A DNA stretch of 64,000 nucleotides from contig CAWFXC010000001.1 of NCBI GenBank assembly GCA_963819735.1, positions 1,674,001 to 1,738,000 on the forward strand. Reading direction: 5' to 3'. Of the stretch, positions 1 through 9,425 are shown in pieces. Source of the DNA: CAWFXC01 sp963819735 (GTDB taxonomy: Bacteria; Actinomycetota; Acidimicrobiia; IMCC26256; DASPTH01). The notes under the pieces were generated by a model. The model was given only the letters and a program-made list of their open reading frames with translations, was not told the DNA's origin and did no database searches. How positions within the stretch are numbered: the stretch's first letter is position 1; each line of letters starts with the position of its first letter. A program made the translations under genes and the position numbers.

Positions 1-306
1 ATCAAATACAAGGCGTACGACGTCAAGAAGATCTCGACCGGCGACATCTACCAGACTTTCCTTTACGCCTACGCGCTCGGCGACGACCCGACCGAACGAC
101 GAGCCGGCATCCTCTACCCAACCACCATGCCGACATATGGGGCGCGCTTGTCGGTCAAGCCGGTCAGCGGACCGACCGCAGCCCGCGTCGCGGGCGCGGG
201 AATCAACGTGCCGAGGGCACTCGACGCGCTCGGCACCGTTGACCGAACCGCGCTTCTGACCGAGATACGCGAAACCGTCTGCGACATCACCGGGTTTGGT
301 GGTTGA
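1..306 (+). CDS. McrC-like restriction endonuclease subunit, C-terminal part
   Basis: Frame 1 is open from the first base to the TGA at 304-306, giving about 101 residues of a protein whose start lies outside the window. The segment IKYKAYDVKK followed by DIYQTFLYAYAL matches the C-terminal part of McrC-type nuclease subunits, where a D/E-x-K strand is followed by a helix with the Y-Q-x-x-A-Y pattern. In the McrBC system McrC is the PD-(D/E)xK cleavage subunit driven by the McrB GTPase on modified DNA. The partner gene would be upstream, outside the window. Another PD-(D/E)xK nuclease cannot be excluded from the tail alone. Confidence 0.7.
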   Translation: MKYKAYDVKKISTGDIYQTFLYAYALGDDPTERRAGILYPTTMPTYGARLSVKPVSGPTAARVAGAGINVPRALDALGTVDRTALLTEIRETVCDITGFGG

Positions 307-732
307 CTCGAGCACGGTGAGGCACCGCGTGAGGGAGTTCACCGGATGGATTGGGCGGCCCTAAGGGCGCAGCCGTCAGCGCCGGGCCGCCTCGAGGAGA
401 AGGAAGTGGTTGGTTAGATGGGGCCAGTCGACTCTGACGGCGCCGATCGCTCGCGGGATGAGGTCGAGCGGTCCCAGCCCGGCGAACCACCGGTCGATGA
501 CGGGTCGCTCGAGCGCGAAACGACCTTTCCGATGGCCGCGCCTCGGGCCGCACGGCTATCGCGGCGCCGGGGGTGCTTTGGGTCGCGACGCTGTTCGGTC
601 GTCGAGCCGCTGGGACCCTTCCCTGTGGCATGCCCCGGTGTTGGCGGTTGAACGGCTGGCGCCGCGTGGAACCGGGTGTGGGCGAGCTTCGTCAGCACAG
701 GACGCGACCCGTCCGCGCGCGGGCTGCGATGC
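307..732. other. Intergenic stretch, no gene recognised
   Basis: Between the nuclease stop and the SDR stop (both genes end here, convergently) I see no protein with recognisable motifs and no tRNA. Several overlapping open frames of 60-110 codons exist on both strands but have the Arg/Pro/Ser-rich composition of shadow frames in GC-rich DNA. Confidence 0.5.
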
Positions 733-1572
733 TCAGGACTGACCGCGCACGAGGGCGCTCATGAGGTTCACGAGCTCGTTGCGCGGCATGGCCCGCATCT
801 TCGCGGCGGCGCGCTCGTCGATGGGGTCCGAATAGAGCACAGGACCCTGGTCGAGATTCTCGAAGAGGTGCGCGGCGGCTGCTTCGGGGGAAGTCGGCAC
901 GCTCTGGCGGTTGAACATGGTTTCCAGCGGATCGTCGGTCTCGATGCTCCCTAGACGGGAGCCGTCGATGGCGGCGCCGTAGCGTTCTATGAACGTGGGC
1001 GTCGCAGTCGAACCTAGGAGGTAGAGCGCCACATCAACGCCGAACGGCTCGAGCTCGGCGAAGAGACCTTCTCCGAGGATCCATTCGAAGGCTTTGGTGG
1101 CCGAGTACATGGTCATGAAGCTGCAGCCGACGAGTGCGGCCATCGACGACACGAGCGCTATTCCACCCCGGCCGCGTGCCACCATGCGCCGGCCGAGTTC
1201 GTAGCTCAGGACCGTCGGCGTCGTGCAGTTGGCCGTGATGTTGAACAGGTGGTCGTCAAGCGGGTTCTCGTGGAACGTGCCCACGCGCTCCCCGGCGGCG
1301 TTATAGACGAGTAGCCCGACGTCGAGCTCGTCGACTGCGTCGAGCAGTCTTCGCGCGGTTCTGGGGTCGCCGATGTCGCTGGTGAGCGTGCATACGGCGA
1401 CACCCCTGCGGGCTCGCAGTTCCTTCGCGAGCGCTTCGAGCGGCTCGGCACGCCGCGCGGTGAGGATGACGTCGAGTCCGTGGGCGGCCGCCTGTTCGGC
1501 GCATGCTGCCCCGAGTCCGGTCGATCCGCCTACCACGAGGGCCCAGGGCCCGTACCGATCCGCGAAGTGCAT
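733..1572 (-). CDS. Short-chain dehydrogenase/reductase (classical SDR)
   Basis: A 279-residue NAD(P)-dependent oxidoreductase of the SDR family. The nucleotide-binding motif GGSTGLG is at residues 15-21, a VYNAAG strand takes the place of the usual NNAG, and YSATK is the Y-x-x-x-K active site. The start at 1572 is chosen because a GGGGGA stretch sits just upstream of it; an ATG four codons earlier (1584) is possible, and the open frame continues to 1677. It lies 105 bp downstream of the GMC oxidoreductase on the same strand and could be co-transcribed with it. Substrate cannot be told from sequence; a hydroxyl/keto conversion in alcohol, lipid or steroid catabolism fits the neighbours. Confidence 0.85.
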   Translation of the reverse strand: MHFADRYGPWALVVGGSTGLGAACAEQAAAHGLDVILTARRAEPLEALAKELRARRGVAVCTLTSDIGDPRTARRLLDAVDELDVGLLVYNAAGERVGTFHENPLDDHLFNITANCTTPTVLSYELGRRMVARGRGGIALVSSMAALVGCSFMTMYSATKAFEWILGEGLFAELEPFGVDVALYLLGSTATPTFIERYGAAIDGSRLGSIETDDPLETMFNRQSVPTSPEAAAAHLFENLDQGPVLYSDPIDERAAAKMRAMPRNELVNLMSALVRGQS

Positions 1573-1677
1573 CGTTCCCCCCATGCGGACTACCGCTGTT
1601 TCACAATGTAGACAAGCGCGCGCACGCCGGGCAGAAGGTTGCGCCACTCGGCGACCCGAGGGGCGGCGTGGCCGCAA

Positions 1678-3324
1678 TCACCCGGTGATCAGGTCGAAGG
1701 CCTTCTCGCCGATCATCTCGCACACCGCGTTGATGTTGCCGCTGGTGACCAGAGGCATGATCGACGCATCCGCGACGCGCAATCCTTCGACTTCCCGCAC
1801 CCGCAGGTCGGGATCGACGACCGCATCGGCGTCGGTGCCCATGCGACACGTTCCCGCAGGGTGCTGGCCACCCCACGCGGCGCCGCGCACGAACTGGGCC
1901 CATTGGTCGTCGGTCTCTATCTCCGCACCGGGAAAGGCTTCACCGAGCACGTGCTCGGCCATCGGTGATGTGCCCATGATTTCCCGCGCGCGTCGCGCGC
2001 CGGCGATGAGGTCGGCGGCGTCTTCGGGGTGCTCGAGGAATCGATAGCGGATCACCGGTGGATCCAGCGCGTGTGCCGACCCGAGCTCGACCCGCCCGCG
2101 TGCCTTGGGATGGAGGAGCTGCACGATGACCGACACGACGGCGCGGTGGAGCAGCTTCAACTCGTTGGCCTGGTGCTCCCCGACGGTGTCGAAGGTCTCG
2201 GCCAGGCTCTCGTCGGTGTTCTCGCCGATCATGCCGAGCGGCGCGAACAGATGCTCGACGTCGGGCCAGGCGCTCCCGGGGTGCAACTGCGAGAACACCA
2301 GCGCATGGGCCGTCGCCGACGCGGCCGGTCCCCGCCCGCGTGCGAAGAAGTCGAGCCCGTGGCGGACGAACCCGTTCGCGGTGATGGCCAGGTTCAACGT
2401 GGGGACGTCGACGTTCCACATCATGATGAGCATCAGGTGGTCCTGGAGGTTTCCGCCGACGCCCGGAAGGTCGGCGACGACGTCGATGCCGTGGTCGCGC
2501 AGGTGGCTCGCGGGTCCGACACCCGATGCCATGAGGAGACGAGGTGTCGACAGGGTGCCGGCGCAGACGATCACCTCACGCGTCGCCCGGACCTCGCGAG
2601 GCGTGCCGCGCTCCAGATAGCGCACACCGACGGCGCGGCGGCCCTCGAAGAGGATGGTGGTAGCTGGCGCATTTGTGCAGACACGGAGGTTCTTCCGGCG
2701 GCGGAGGATTCCGAGGTAGGCCGTCGCGGCACTGTGACGGAAGCCGCGTCGTTGGGACGTCTGCACCCAACCGACGCCGTACTGCGACCGGCCGTTGTAA
2801 TCCGGGGTGAACGGGTGGCCCGCACGCTGCGCGGCGGCGACGAACGCGTCGCTTAACGCGTGGTGCGTGCGCCCCATCGACACACGTTGTGGCCCGCGAC
2901 CGCCGCGGAAGTCGTCCGCACCGCCCTCGAAACGCTCCGAGCGCTTGAAGTACGGCAGCACGCCGTCGTAGTCCCAGCCCGTCGCTCCCTGTTCCGCCCA
3001 CGCGTCGAAGTCGGCGCGGTTGCCGCGCACCCACACCAGTCCGTTCACCGAGCTGCCGCCGCCGAGGACACGACCCGTGAGCCACGTCGTGTTCATGCCG
3101 TCGCGAGTGGGATCGGGCTCGTCGGCGAACGCGTAGTACTCGTTCTTGAGTCGCATGAGCCCGGCCGGGATGTGGATGTAGGGCGAGCGGTCGCTGCCAC
3201 CCGCCTCGAGGAGGAGCACGCGGTCCTCGCCGTTCTGCGCGAGCCGGCCCGCGAGCGCGCACCCGGCCGACCCGCCGCCGACCACCACGTAGTCGTAGGC
3301 GGCATTGCCCGGCTCCGCCATCAC
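1678..3324 (-). CDS. GMC family FAD oxidoreductase (choline-dehydrogenase-like)
   Basis: A 548-residue flavoprotein of the glucose-methanol-choline family, the usual length. The N-terminal ADP-binding motif VVVGGGSAGCALAGRL is at about residues 13-28, the GMC signature GRVLGGGSSVNGLVWVRG follows at about 85-100, and the C-terminal catalytic segment carries QHPAGTCRMG near residue 490 and SGNINA near the end, supplying the His and Asn of the active site. Members oxidise primary or secondary alcohols with FAD. No signal peptide. The start is one of two adjacent ATG codons (3324 or 3321). The gene is divergent from the SDR at 3424, with an operator-like palindrome between them. Confidence 0.9.
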   Translation of the reverse strand: MMAEPGNAAYDYVVVGGGSAGCALAGRLAQNGEDRVLLLEAGGSDRSPYIHIPAGLMRLKNEYYAFADEPDPTRDGMNTTWLTGRVLGGGSSVNGLVWVRGNRADFDAWAEQGATGWDYDGVLPYFKRSERFEGGADDFRGGRGPQRVSMGRTHHALSDAFVAAAQRAGHPFTPDYNGRSQYGVGWVQTSQRRGFRHSAATAYLGILRRRKNLRVCTNAPATTILFEGRRAVGVRYLERGTPREVRATREVIVCAGTLSTPRLLMASGVGPASHLRDHGIDVVADLPGVGGNLQDHLMLIMMWNVDVPTLNLAITANGFVRHGLDFFARGRGPAASATAHALVFSQLHPGSAWPDVEHLFAPLGMIGENTDESLAETFDTVGEHQANELKLLHRAVVSVIVQLLHPKARGRVELGSAHALDPPVIRYRFLEHPEDAADLIAGARRAREIMGTSPMAEHVLGEAFPGAEIETDDQWAQFVRGAAWGGQHPAGTCRMGTDADAVVDPDLRVREVEGLRVADASIMPLVTSGNINAVCEMIGEKAFDLITG

Positions 3325-3331
3325 GCCCCCT

Positions 3332-3365
3332 CTTGGCCCGTTCCTGCGGCATGTATAACGTATAC
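3332..3365 (+). promoter_or_regulatory. Putative promoter with GTATA-ACG-TATAC palindrome
   Basis: In the 99-bp gap between divergent genes, CTTGGC (3332-3337) and TATAAC (3354-3359) are spaced by 16 bp as a plausible -35/-10 pair for the rightward SDR. A perfect palindrome GTATA-ACG-TATAC (3353-3365) overlaps the -10, as expected for a dimeric repressor site that could control both directions. No regulator gene is adjacent. Confidence 0.4.
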
Positions 3366-3423
3366 GAGGTGTCGCGCCGCGTTCTGCGGCGTGGCGAACG
3401 CGGCGGCACCAGGGGGAACCGCG

Positions 3424-4230
3424 ATGGGGGGAGAGCTCGCCGGGCGGCGCATGCTGGTGGTCGGTGCCTCCTCGGGGATCGGGCGCTCGATCGCCGAGGA
3501 GACGCTCCGTCGCGGCGGGCGCGTCGTTGTGACCGCCCGCCGCCAGGACCGACTCGAGGAGGTCGCGGCGACGGGCGACGGTGTCGCGATCGCGAGCGAT
3601 GTGCGCGACAGCGCAGCGTGTCGGGCGATGGTCGAGGAGGCGGCGGCGGTACTCGGATCCCTCGACGTGATCGTGTACGCCGCCGCCGCGATCCCGATGG
3701 TGATGATGGCCGACCAGTCGGCCGACGCCTGGGCCGACCTGTTCGCCACGAACGCCACCGGCGCGTTTCTAGTGTTCGGTGCGGCCGTGCCGTTTCTTGG
3801 CGACGACGCAGTGTTTGCCTACCTCGCGTCGAGTGGCGTGGGATCGCCGTACCACGGTCGCGGCGCATACATCGCGAGCAAAGCCGCGCTCGACGAAGGG
3901 ATCCGGGCATTGCGGATCGAGCATCCCGATGTGCGCTTCACGCGCTTCCTGCTCGACGCAGTGGCCGGCACCGAGGCCGCGGCCGGCGATGATCCGGAGG
4001 TCGCCGCGCGCCTGACCCCCGAGTGGGTGCGGCGTGGCAAGTTGCTCGATCGATATCTGCATGTTGACACCGTCGGACCCGTGCTCGTCGATCTCTTGGC
4101 GACGATGCTGGGCTCGGGTGCCAGACTCGACGAGATCGTGGTGAACGGTCCAGGGCAGCCGCTGGCGCTGTCCTTCGAGATGTCCGACATCGCGAAGGCG
4201 ACGGCGGGCTTCCGGACCGGCGGTGAGTGA
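3424..4230 (+). CDS. Short-chain dehydrogenase/reductase
   Basis: A 268-residue SDR. GASSGIG is the cofactor-binding motif near residue 15, VYAAAA stands where NNAG is usual, and YIASK is the Y-x-x-x-K catalytic motif near residue 149. The ATG at 3424 is preceded by AGGGGGAACC, a good ribosome site; the open frame continues further upstream but antisense to the GMC gene and is not used. It heads a rightward set of three genes (SDR, SMP-30, SDR) with gaps of 21 and 7 bp, so an operon is likely. The C-terminal part (from about residue 190) lacks the usual SDR proline/glycine loop and is longer than minimal SDRs. Substrate unknown. Confidence 0.85.
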   Translation: MGGELAGRRMLVVGASSGIGRSIAEETLRRGGRVVVTARRQDRLEEVAATGDGVAIASDVRDSAACRAMVEEAAAVLGSLDVIVYAAAAIPMVMMADQSADAWADLFATNATGAFLVFGAAVPFLGDDAVFAYLASSGVGSPYHGRGAYIASKAALDEGIRALRIEHPDVRFTRFLLDAVAGTEAAAGDDPEVAARLTPEWVRRGKLLDRYLHVDTVGPVLVDLLATMLGSGARLDEIVVNGPGQPLALSFEMSDIAKATAGFRTGGE

Positions 4231-4251
4231 GTCGACGAAGGGAGCGCTGCG

Positions 4252-5124
4252 ATGGTGTCGAAGCCGGAGGTCGTCGTGGACGGCATCGCCATGCCCGAAG
4301 GTCCCGTCTGGTGTGACGACGGCACCCTCGTGTGCACGAGCGTCACGGACGCCAAGCTCGTGAAGATCTGGCCCGAAGAGGGACGCAAGGAGATCCTCTG
4401 TGACACCGCGGGCGGGACCAACAGCGCGGCACCCGCGACCGACGGCGGGTTCCTGATCACCCAGAACGGCGGAGTCGACTTCGACGCCCTCGGTGTGGCC
4501 GGCGAGTGGGCGAAGCCGCGCTACGTGTCGCCCGGCCTGCAGCGCATGCTCCCCGACGGCACGGTCGTACGCGTGGTCGAGGGCATGCAGGCGCCCAACG
4601 ACCTGGTCGTCGGCCCCGATGGGACGGTCTACTTCACCGACCCGTGGCCGATGATCGAGCCCGCCGCCGGGCCGTCGTCCCGGGTGATGGCCTACGAGAC
4701 CGACGGCACGCTGCGTGTGGTTGCCGACGGCTTCGTGTTCTGCAACGGAATCGCGATCGACGGCGACGGTCATCTCGTGGTGACCGAGGCGAACGGCTTC
4801 ATGCGGGTGTTCCCCGATGGCACGAAGGAATGGATCATCGAGAATCTCAGCCACCAGCACGCGACCGACGGCCTGGCCGTCGACCAGGACGGGATCTTCT
4901 ACCTGGCGGGCAGTCTGGACCACGGGATCCGGGTGATCGACGGCGCCCGCGAGGTGGACTTCTGGCCGATTCCGGGGGACGGAGCCACCACCAACTGCTG
5001 CTTCGGAGGGCCCGACGGCCGTTGGCTGTTCGCCACCGACGGCCTCCCGGGCCAGGTGGTGGTGTGGCACGACCTGCCGACCCCCGGCCGCCCGGTCACG
5101 CCCTGGCCTGCGCCCCCGCTCTGA
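4252..5124 (+). CDS. SMP-30/gluconolactonase-like beta-propeller hydrolase
   Basis: A 290-residue protein of the SMP-30/gluconolaconase/LRE family. MPEGPVW near the N-terminus is the hallmark that places the metal-binding Glu; APNDLVVGPDGTVYFTDP and CNGIAIDGDGHLVVTE are the next propeller blades with the Asn and Asp metal ligands. Members hydrolyse sugar or other lactones with a divalent cation. It is cytosolic (no signal peptide) and sits 21 bp after the SDR and 7 bp before the next SDR. In this setting it may open a lactone made by one of the dehydrogenases. The ATG at 4252 follows GAAGGGAGCG. Confidence 0.85.
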   Translation: MVSKPEVVVDGIAMPEGPVWCDDGTLVCTSVTDAKLVKIWPEEGRKEILCDTAGGTNSAAPATDGGFLITQNGGVDFDALGVAGEWAKPRYVSPGLQRMLPDGTVVRVVEGMQAPNDLVVGPDGTVYFTDPWPMIEPAAGPSSRVMAYETDGTLRVVADGFVFCNGIAIDGDGHLVVTEANGFMRVFPDGTKEWIIENLSHQHATDGLAVDQDGIFYLAGSLDHGIRVIDGAREVDFWPIPGDGATTNCCFGGPDGRWLFATDGLPGQVVVWHDLPTPGRPVTPWPAPPL

Positions 5125-5131
5125 GCGTCGA

Positions 5132-5929
5132 ATGCCACGCACTTACGCGATCACCGGCAGTGCGTCCGGGATCGGCGCCGCGCTCCGCCGTCGTCTCGAG
5201 GGACATGGTGCACGGGTGGTCGGCATCGACCTGCACGACGCCGAGGTCGTCGCCGATCTCGCGACCATCGAGGGTCGCGCGCTCGCAGTTGCATCGGTGG
5301 CCGCGACGACCGACGGCGAGCTCGACGCAGTGGTCAGCTGCGCGGGTATCGCGGCGATCGAGCCCGTGGTGGTGCGCGTGAACTACTTCGGCGCGGTCGC
5401 GGTCGTCGCTGGACTCCGGCCGCTGCTCGCCCGGGCCACGACGCCGAGCGCGCTCATCGTGACGTCCGCATCGGTCGTGCATCCGGTCGACGATGCCCTC
5501 GTCGCAGCGTGTCTCGCGGGCGACGAGGAACGCGCGTGCGGGCTGCCCGGCGCGACCAGTGGACTGGCGTATGCGTCGTCCAAACGCGCGCTGGCCCGGT
5601 GGGTCCGGCGCCAAGCGGTCGCGCCGGAGTGGGCGGGGGCGGCCATCGCGCTCAACGCAGTGGCCCCGGGTACAGTCGAGACCCCGCTCAGCGCACCCGT
5701 GCTGGCGGACCCGGTCGGAGCGGCGTACATCGACGCGGCGGTCCCGATGCCGTTCGGCGGTCACGCGCGGCCGGAGGAGCTGGCGCCGTTGCTCGAGTTC
5801 CTCGCCGGTCCCGACTGCCTTCACGTCACCGGGCAGGTGCTCTTCGTCGATGGGGGCGCCGACGCGGTTCTTATGGGAGACGACGTCTGGCGCAGCGCGC
5901 CACTTCCGGAGTTCGTCCTCGGCGAGTAG
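5132..5929 (+). CDS. 3-alpha-hydroxysteroid dehydrogenase/carbonyl reductase-like SDR
   Basis: A 265-residue SDR whose overall pattern follows the Comamonas 3-alpha-HSD/carbonyl reductase: ITGSASGIGAALRR at residues 7-20, then VVGIDLHDAEVVADLAT, the VNYFGA helix, an extended insertion before the active site, and YASSKRALARW as Y-x-x-x-K. That enzyme interconverts 3-alpha-hydroxy and 3-keto steroids with NAD(H) and also reduces other carbonyls. Here the likeness is from memory of the family and covers most of the length, so the subfamily is likely but the substrate is inferred. The stop lies 31 bp before the true end of the convergent molybdoenzyme. Confidence 0.8.
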   Translation: MPRTYAITGSASGIGAALRRRLEGHGARVVGIDLHDAEVVADLATIEGRALAVASVAATTDGELDAVVSCAGIAAIEPVVVRVNYFGAVAVVAGLRPLLARATTPSALIVTSASVVHPVDDALVAACLAGDEERACGLPGATSGLAYASSKRALARWVRRQAVAPEWAGAAIALNAVAPGTVETPLSAPVLADPVGAAYIDAAVPMPFGGHARPEELAPLLEFLAGPDCLHVTGQVLFVDGGADAVLMGDDVWRSAPLPEFVLGE

Positions 5930-5960
5930 TTGCCGGGGCGCGGCTGCCGTTCCCGGCCGC

Positions 5961-8154
5961 TCACGACGGGTGGGCGGACACCTCCACGGGGATGTTGGTC
6001 ATGACCGGCTGCCCAGTGTACGGGTCGTACCGCGTCGTCGACGTCGGAGAGGCGCGAGGCCGCAGAGCCATGCCGCGGGAAGTCGCCGTCGGTCTCCGGG
6101 AGGTCACCCCAGCCGTGGGTGAGCGACACCACACCCGGTCGCATGGTCTCGTCGGGTTCGACCAGCGCCAGCACCGCGGCGCGCGCGGACGCAACCCGGA
6201 CCTCGTCGCCCGCGCCCAGGCCACGCGCTAGCAGGTCGTCGGGATGCATCTTGAGCGGGTTGATGGCGTCGACCGCGCGCAACTTCGGAAGGAAGTGTCC
6301 GCTCGAGTTGTAACGACTCATGATGCGCCGCGCGATGAGGCGCAGAGGAAAGTCGGCACCCGCCCACGAGAGCACGTCGCCCGTGCCGCGCGCGGTGTCC
6401 TGCGCGAGATCGCGCATCATGAGCTCGTTCGCGAGTTCGAGCCGACCCTCGTAGCCCGCTTCCTTCGGCAACACGGTGATCGTCGGGTCGAGTCTCGACA
6501 CGCCGTTCGGGTGCGCCTTCACCTCGTCGAGCGGGATCCGGGAGCCGGTGCAGAGGATCTCCAACAGGTCGTCGGCGTCAGGCGTGTGCTCCATGTCGAG
6601 CGTCGTCGTCACGCCTTGGCCACCGCCGAAGTCTGTCGGCCCGAACTCCAGCTGCAGGCCCATCCGCGCCGCGACGCCGAAGAAGAACTCCCACTCCGGA
6701 ATCACGTCGGAGCCCGCGGGCGGCTCGACGAGCGCCGATGTGTACTGGCCCCACGGCCCGGGCATCGCGACACCCGGGAACGCGCCGGAGATCAGATCGA
6801 ACGTGTTGCTGATGCCGGGCACCTCGAACTGCAGCGTCGGCGCGATCACGTAGTGGGCTTCCTTGGCGGTCGCCGACATCCACGGGTCGATCTGCACCAG
6901 CAATTCCAGGGAACGGAACGCGTCGCGCACCTTCAGCTGGTCGGGCCACGTGACGAGTGGGTTGCCCCCCATGCTGATGAAGGCGCGGATCTGCCCCTCG
7001 CCCGGGAGCAGGATCTCGTCGGCGACGGCGGCAGTCGGTGGGCCGTTCACCGTGTCGGCGAGGCCCTTCACGCGGAACGGGGCGCCGAATCCGAACGCGG
7101 GGAACGGAGGCATCGCCTGCGCGATTCGCGGCGTCTGCACACCGAGGGTCTTCTGGTCCCACACGGGATCGCCGGCGCGCAGGAAGCTGCCGCACAGCAC
7201 GTTGAGCGCGGCGATGAGGTACTCGAACAGCGTGCCGTTGCCGCATGCCATGTTGGGGCCGGTCCCGGCGATCGCGATGCTGCTCGAAGCGCCGGCGAAC
7301 CGACGCGTCGCCGCGACGAAGTCGTCGACCGGTATGTCGGCCCGCCGCGCGACCTCCTCGGGTGTGTACGGATCAACTGCCCGGAGCAGGGCGTCGAGGC
7401 CCTGCGTCTCGGAGTCGACGAACTCACGGTCGTAGAGGCCTTCGGTGACGATGAGTCGCACCATGCCGGCGGCGATGGCGATGTCCTCCCCCGGACGCGG
7501 CTGGAGATGGATGTCGGCGAGTCCGGCAGTCTCCGTGCGGCACGGATCGACCACGATCAACGCGAGCCCCCGCCGGCGCGCGTCGTGGAACGACATTCGC
7601 GTGTTCACCTTCGACCGGCCCCCCACGCTCGACACGAGCGGGTTGCTGCCGAAGACCATCGTGACGCCGACATCCATCGAGTTGATCGCACCGCCGAGCC
7701 ACACGCCCATCATCCCGAGCGCGATCCCCTTCCCAGGCTGGTCGATGGTGACGGCATTGAACATACGACCATCGCCGATCGACTTCATGAACGCGGCCTG
7801 CATCGGCCAGCTGCACTGGTTCGCGAGGCTGCTCGTCCCGATGTAGGACGCGATCGCAAGCGGGCCGTGCTCGTCGAGGATCGGGCGCAACTTCGCCGCG
7901 ATCTCGTCCATCGCCTGCGCCACCGGGATCGGGGCGAACGAACCGTCAGACCGGCGCTTCTGCGACTGGAGCAATCGGTCGGGCGACACGTACTGCTCCG
8001 GGATGGACCGGCCCTTCACACACGAGTACCCCTGATACACCGGGCTCGCCGGATCGCCGACGACCTTCACGGGCCTGCCGCCCTCGATGTCGACCAAGAT
8101 CGGGCAGGTGACGTCGCAGGTGCGGCAGATTGAAGCGTGGCTGGTCGCGTACAT
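5961..8154 (-). CDS. Molybdopterin (bis-MGD) oxidoreductase, frame break near the C-terminus
   Basis: A roughly 730-residue catalytic subunit of the DMSO reductase superfamily. Cys10, Cys13, Cys17 and Cys45 form the C-x2-C-x3-C-x27-C site for a [4Fe-4S] cluster; RPVKVVGDP and SCVKGR are typical of the N-terminal domain, and FISMGGNPLVTWP and the C-terminal LTHGWGDLPETDGDFP belong to the cofactor domains. The Mo ligand cannot be placed with confidence. The main frame runs past its natural end into the neighbouring gene; the proper tail (TTRYDPYTGQPVMTNIPV, stop at 5961) is in the next frame, with the shift between 6038 and about 6065 in a GTCGACGACGCG run. The start at 8154 precedes the cluster by nine residues. 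No electron-transfer partner subunit is adjacent. Confidence 0.8.
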
Positions 8155-8778
8155 CGAGCCCCCGGGTGTCTGGAGTGAGGACACCAGTCTGGAGCACCGC
8201 AGTAGCGGGCGCATCCCTGCACTCCGGCCAGAGATCGCTGTCCCCGGTTCGTCCCGCGTCGACCGGGCCGAAGTCGCCCCAGAAGGACGGCCCGACAGTG
8301 AACGGGCGCGATTGCTCGGAGGTCGCAATCAGCTCAAATCCTGCGGTGCATGGTGGATTCCGCGCAGGCAGGTGGAGTGGTGGGCGGGTTGCTCTCGCTG
8401 TTCTATCCCGCGCCCGCCACTAAGGAAGTGGAGGTCCGGGAGGGCTACGCATGGGTCGGTGTCGCCGCGCAGAGCGTCGGCGTCAATGGCGACCCGAACC
8501 ATTGGTGAAGAATCTGGACCTCAAGCACGCGGACCCCGCTCGGTACGGCACACTGACGCATCCGGGCGACGGTTACTCGTACGACATGTACACAGGTCGG
8601 TCGTGCAGTACCCAGCGACGCCTCGACCCTGTTGGGTGGATTGCAACCGAAGCATGTCATTGCGGCGCGCGAGTCGCAGTCAGGGTTCCACGCGACGATC
8701 GGCTCTTTCCCCAGGCTCGCCGGCGTCATTGGTCCTCGTCGTCGTGCCAACGATTGGGCTCCATCTAGAGTCCCTCCG
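8155..8778. other. Intergenic region, no gene recognised
   Basis: About 620 bp separate the divergent molybdoenzyme and thiolase fragment. Open frames on both strands here show no family motifs and read like shadow frames. Promoters for both flanking genes should lie here but I could not pick convincing -35/-10 pairs. Confidence 0.45.
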
Positions 8779-9273
8779 ATGCGTGACCAGTGCGCGATCG
8801 TCGGAGTTGGAAATACGACGTATTCGCGCGGGACGGAGGCTTCAACCCTCGATCTCCATCTTGAGGCGTCGCTGGCAGCTCTCCAAGACGCTGGTCTCCA
8901 ACCGTCCGACGTAGATGCCGTTATGCCGCACGACCTGGCCGACCGAAGCGTTGAGGAATTTGTTCTGAACCTCGGCCTGGACGACGTCGCATTCTCGGCG
9001 AGCATCCGCCACGGCGGCGCGAGTTGCCTCTCGTCGATTCAGAGTGCGTGTCTCGCAGTCGGCTCCGGCGTGGCGAATTGTGTGCTCGTACCGGCGGGCC
9101 GTCGCGGCTACACCGAACAACGCGTGTCGACCGGCACCACAAAGGTTCAGCCGGTGATGGCGTCGGTCACCGAGTTCGAACGTCCCTTCGGCAATGTCGT
9201 CACGACCCGAAGCCTCCCACGAGACATGCGAAGCTCAACGCCGGCCCGCGCCAGCGACTGGGTTCAAGGGTGA
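8779..9273 (+). pseudogene. Truncated thiolase/lipid-transfer-type acyltransferase
   Basis: From the ATG at 8779 the frame codes MRDQCAIVGVGNTTYSRG, the typical opening of SCP2-type thiolase-like proteins, followed by a DAVMPHD strand and HGGASCLSSIQSACLAV, which occupies the nucleophile-elbow position. After FERPFGNVV (about residue 139) family resemblance stops and the frame closes at 9273, at 164 residues against about 380 in complete members. The C-terminal domain with the catalytic His and second Cys is missing and I do not find it in the following 150 bp. Such proteins normally act with a DUF35/OB-fold partner on acyl-CoA, including steroid side chains; that partner is absent. Confidence 0.6.
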
Positions 9274-9329
9274 CCCTTGTTACGCCGAGATCCTCTAGAT
9301 GGGGGTGCTCGCGGAGGCGACCGCGACGA

Positions 9330-9357
9330 TTGAACTCGAGGTTCGACCCGGTAGGAT
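9330..9357 (+). promoter_or_regulatory. Putative sigma-70-type promoter
   Basis: TTGAAC (9330-9335) and TAGGAT (9352-9357) are separated by 16 bp and lie about 70 bp before the start of the flippase-like gene at 9426. Both hexamers match vegetative consensus at four or more positions. Confidence 0.45.
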
Positions 9358-9425
9358 CGCGGGTACAGAGCTCAGGGGGCGCGGAGCCACGAGTTCGCCC
9401 GACGCATCCCGAGCGAGAAGCCCTG

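Noticed and set aside
6244..8133. A 629-codon rightward frame
   Set aside because: It is the antisense shadow of the molybdopterin oxidoreductase; Arg/His/Asp-rich with no motif.
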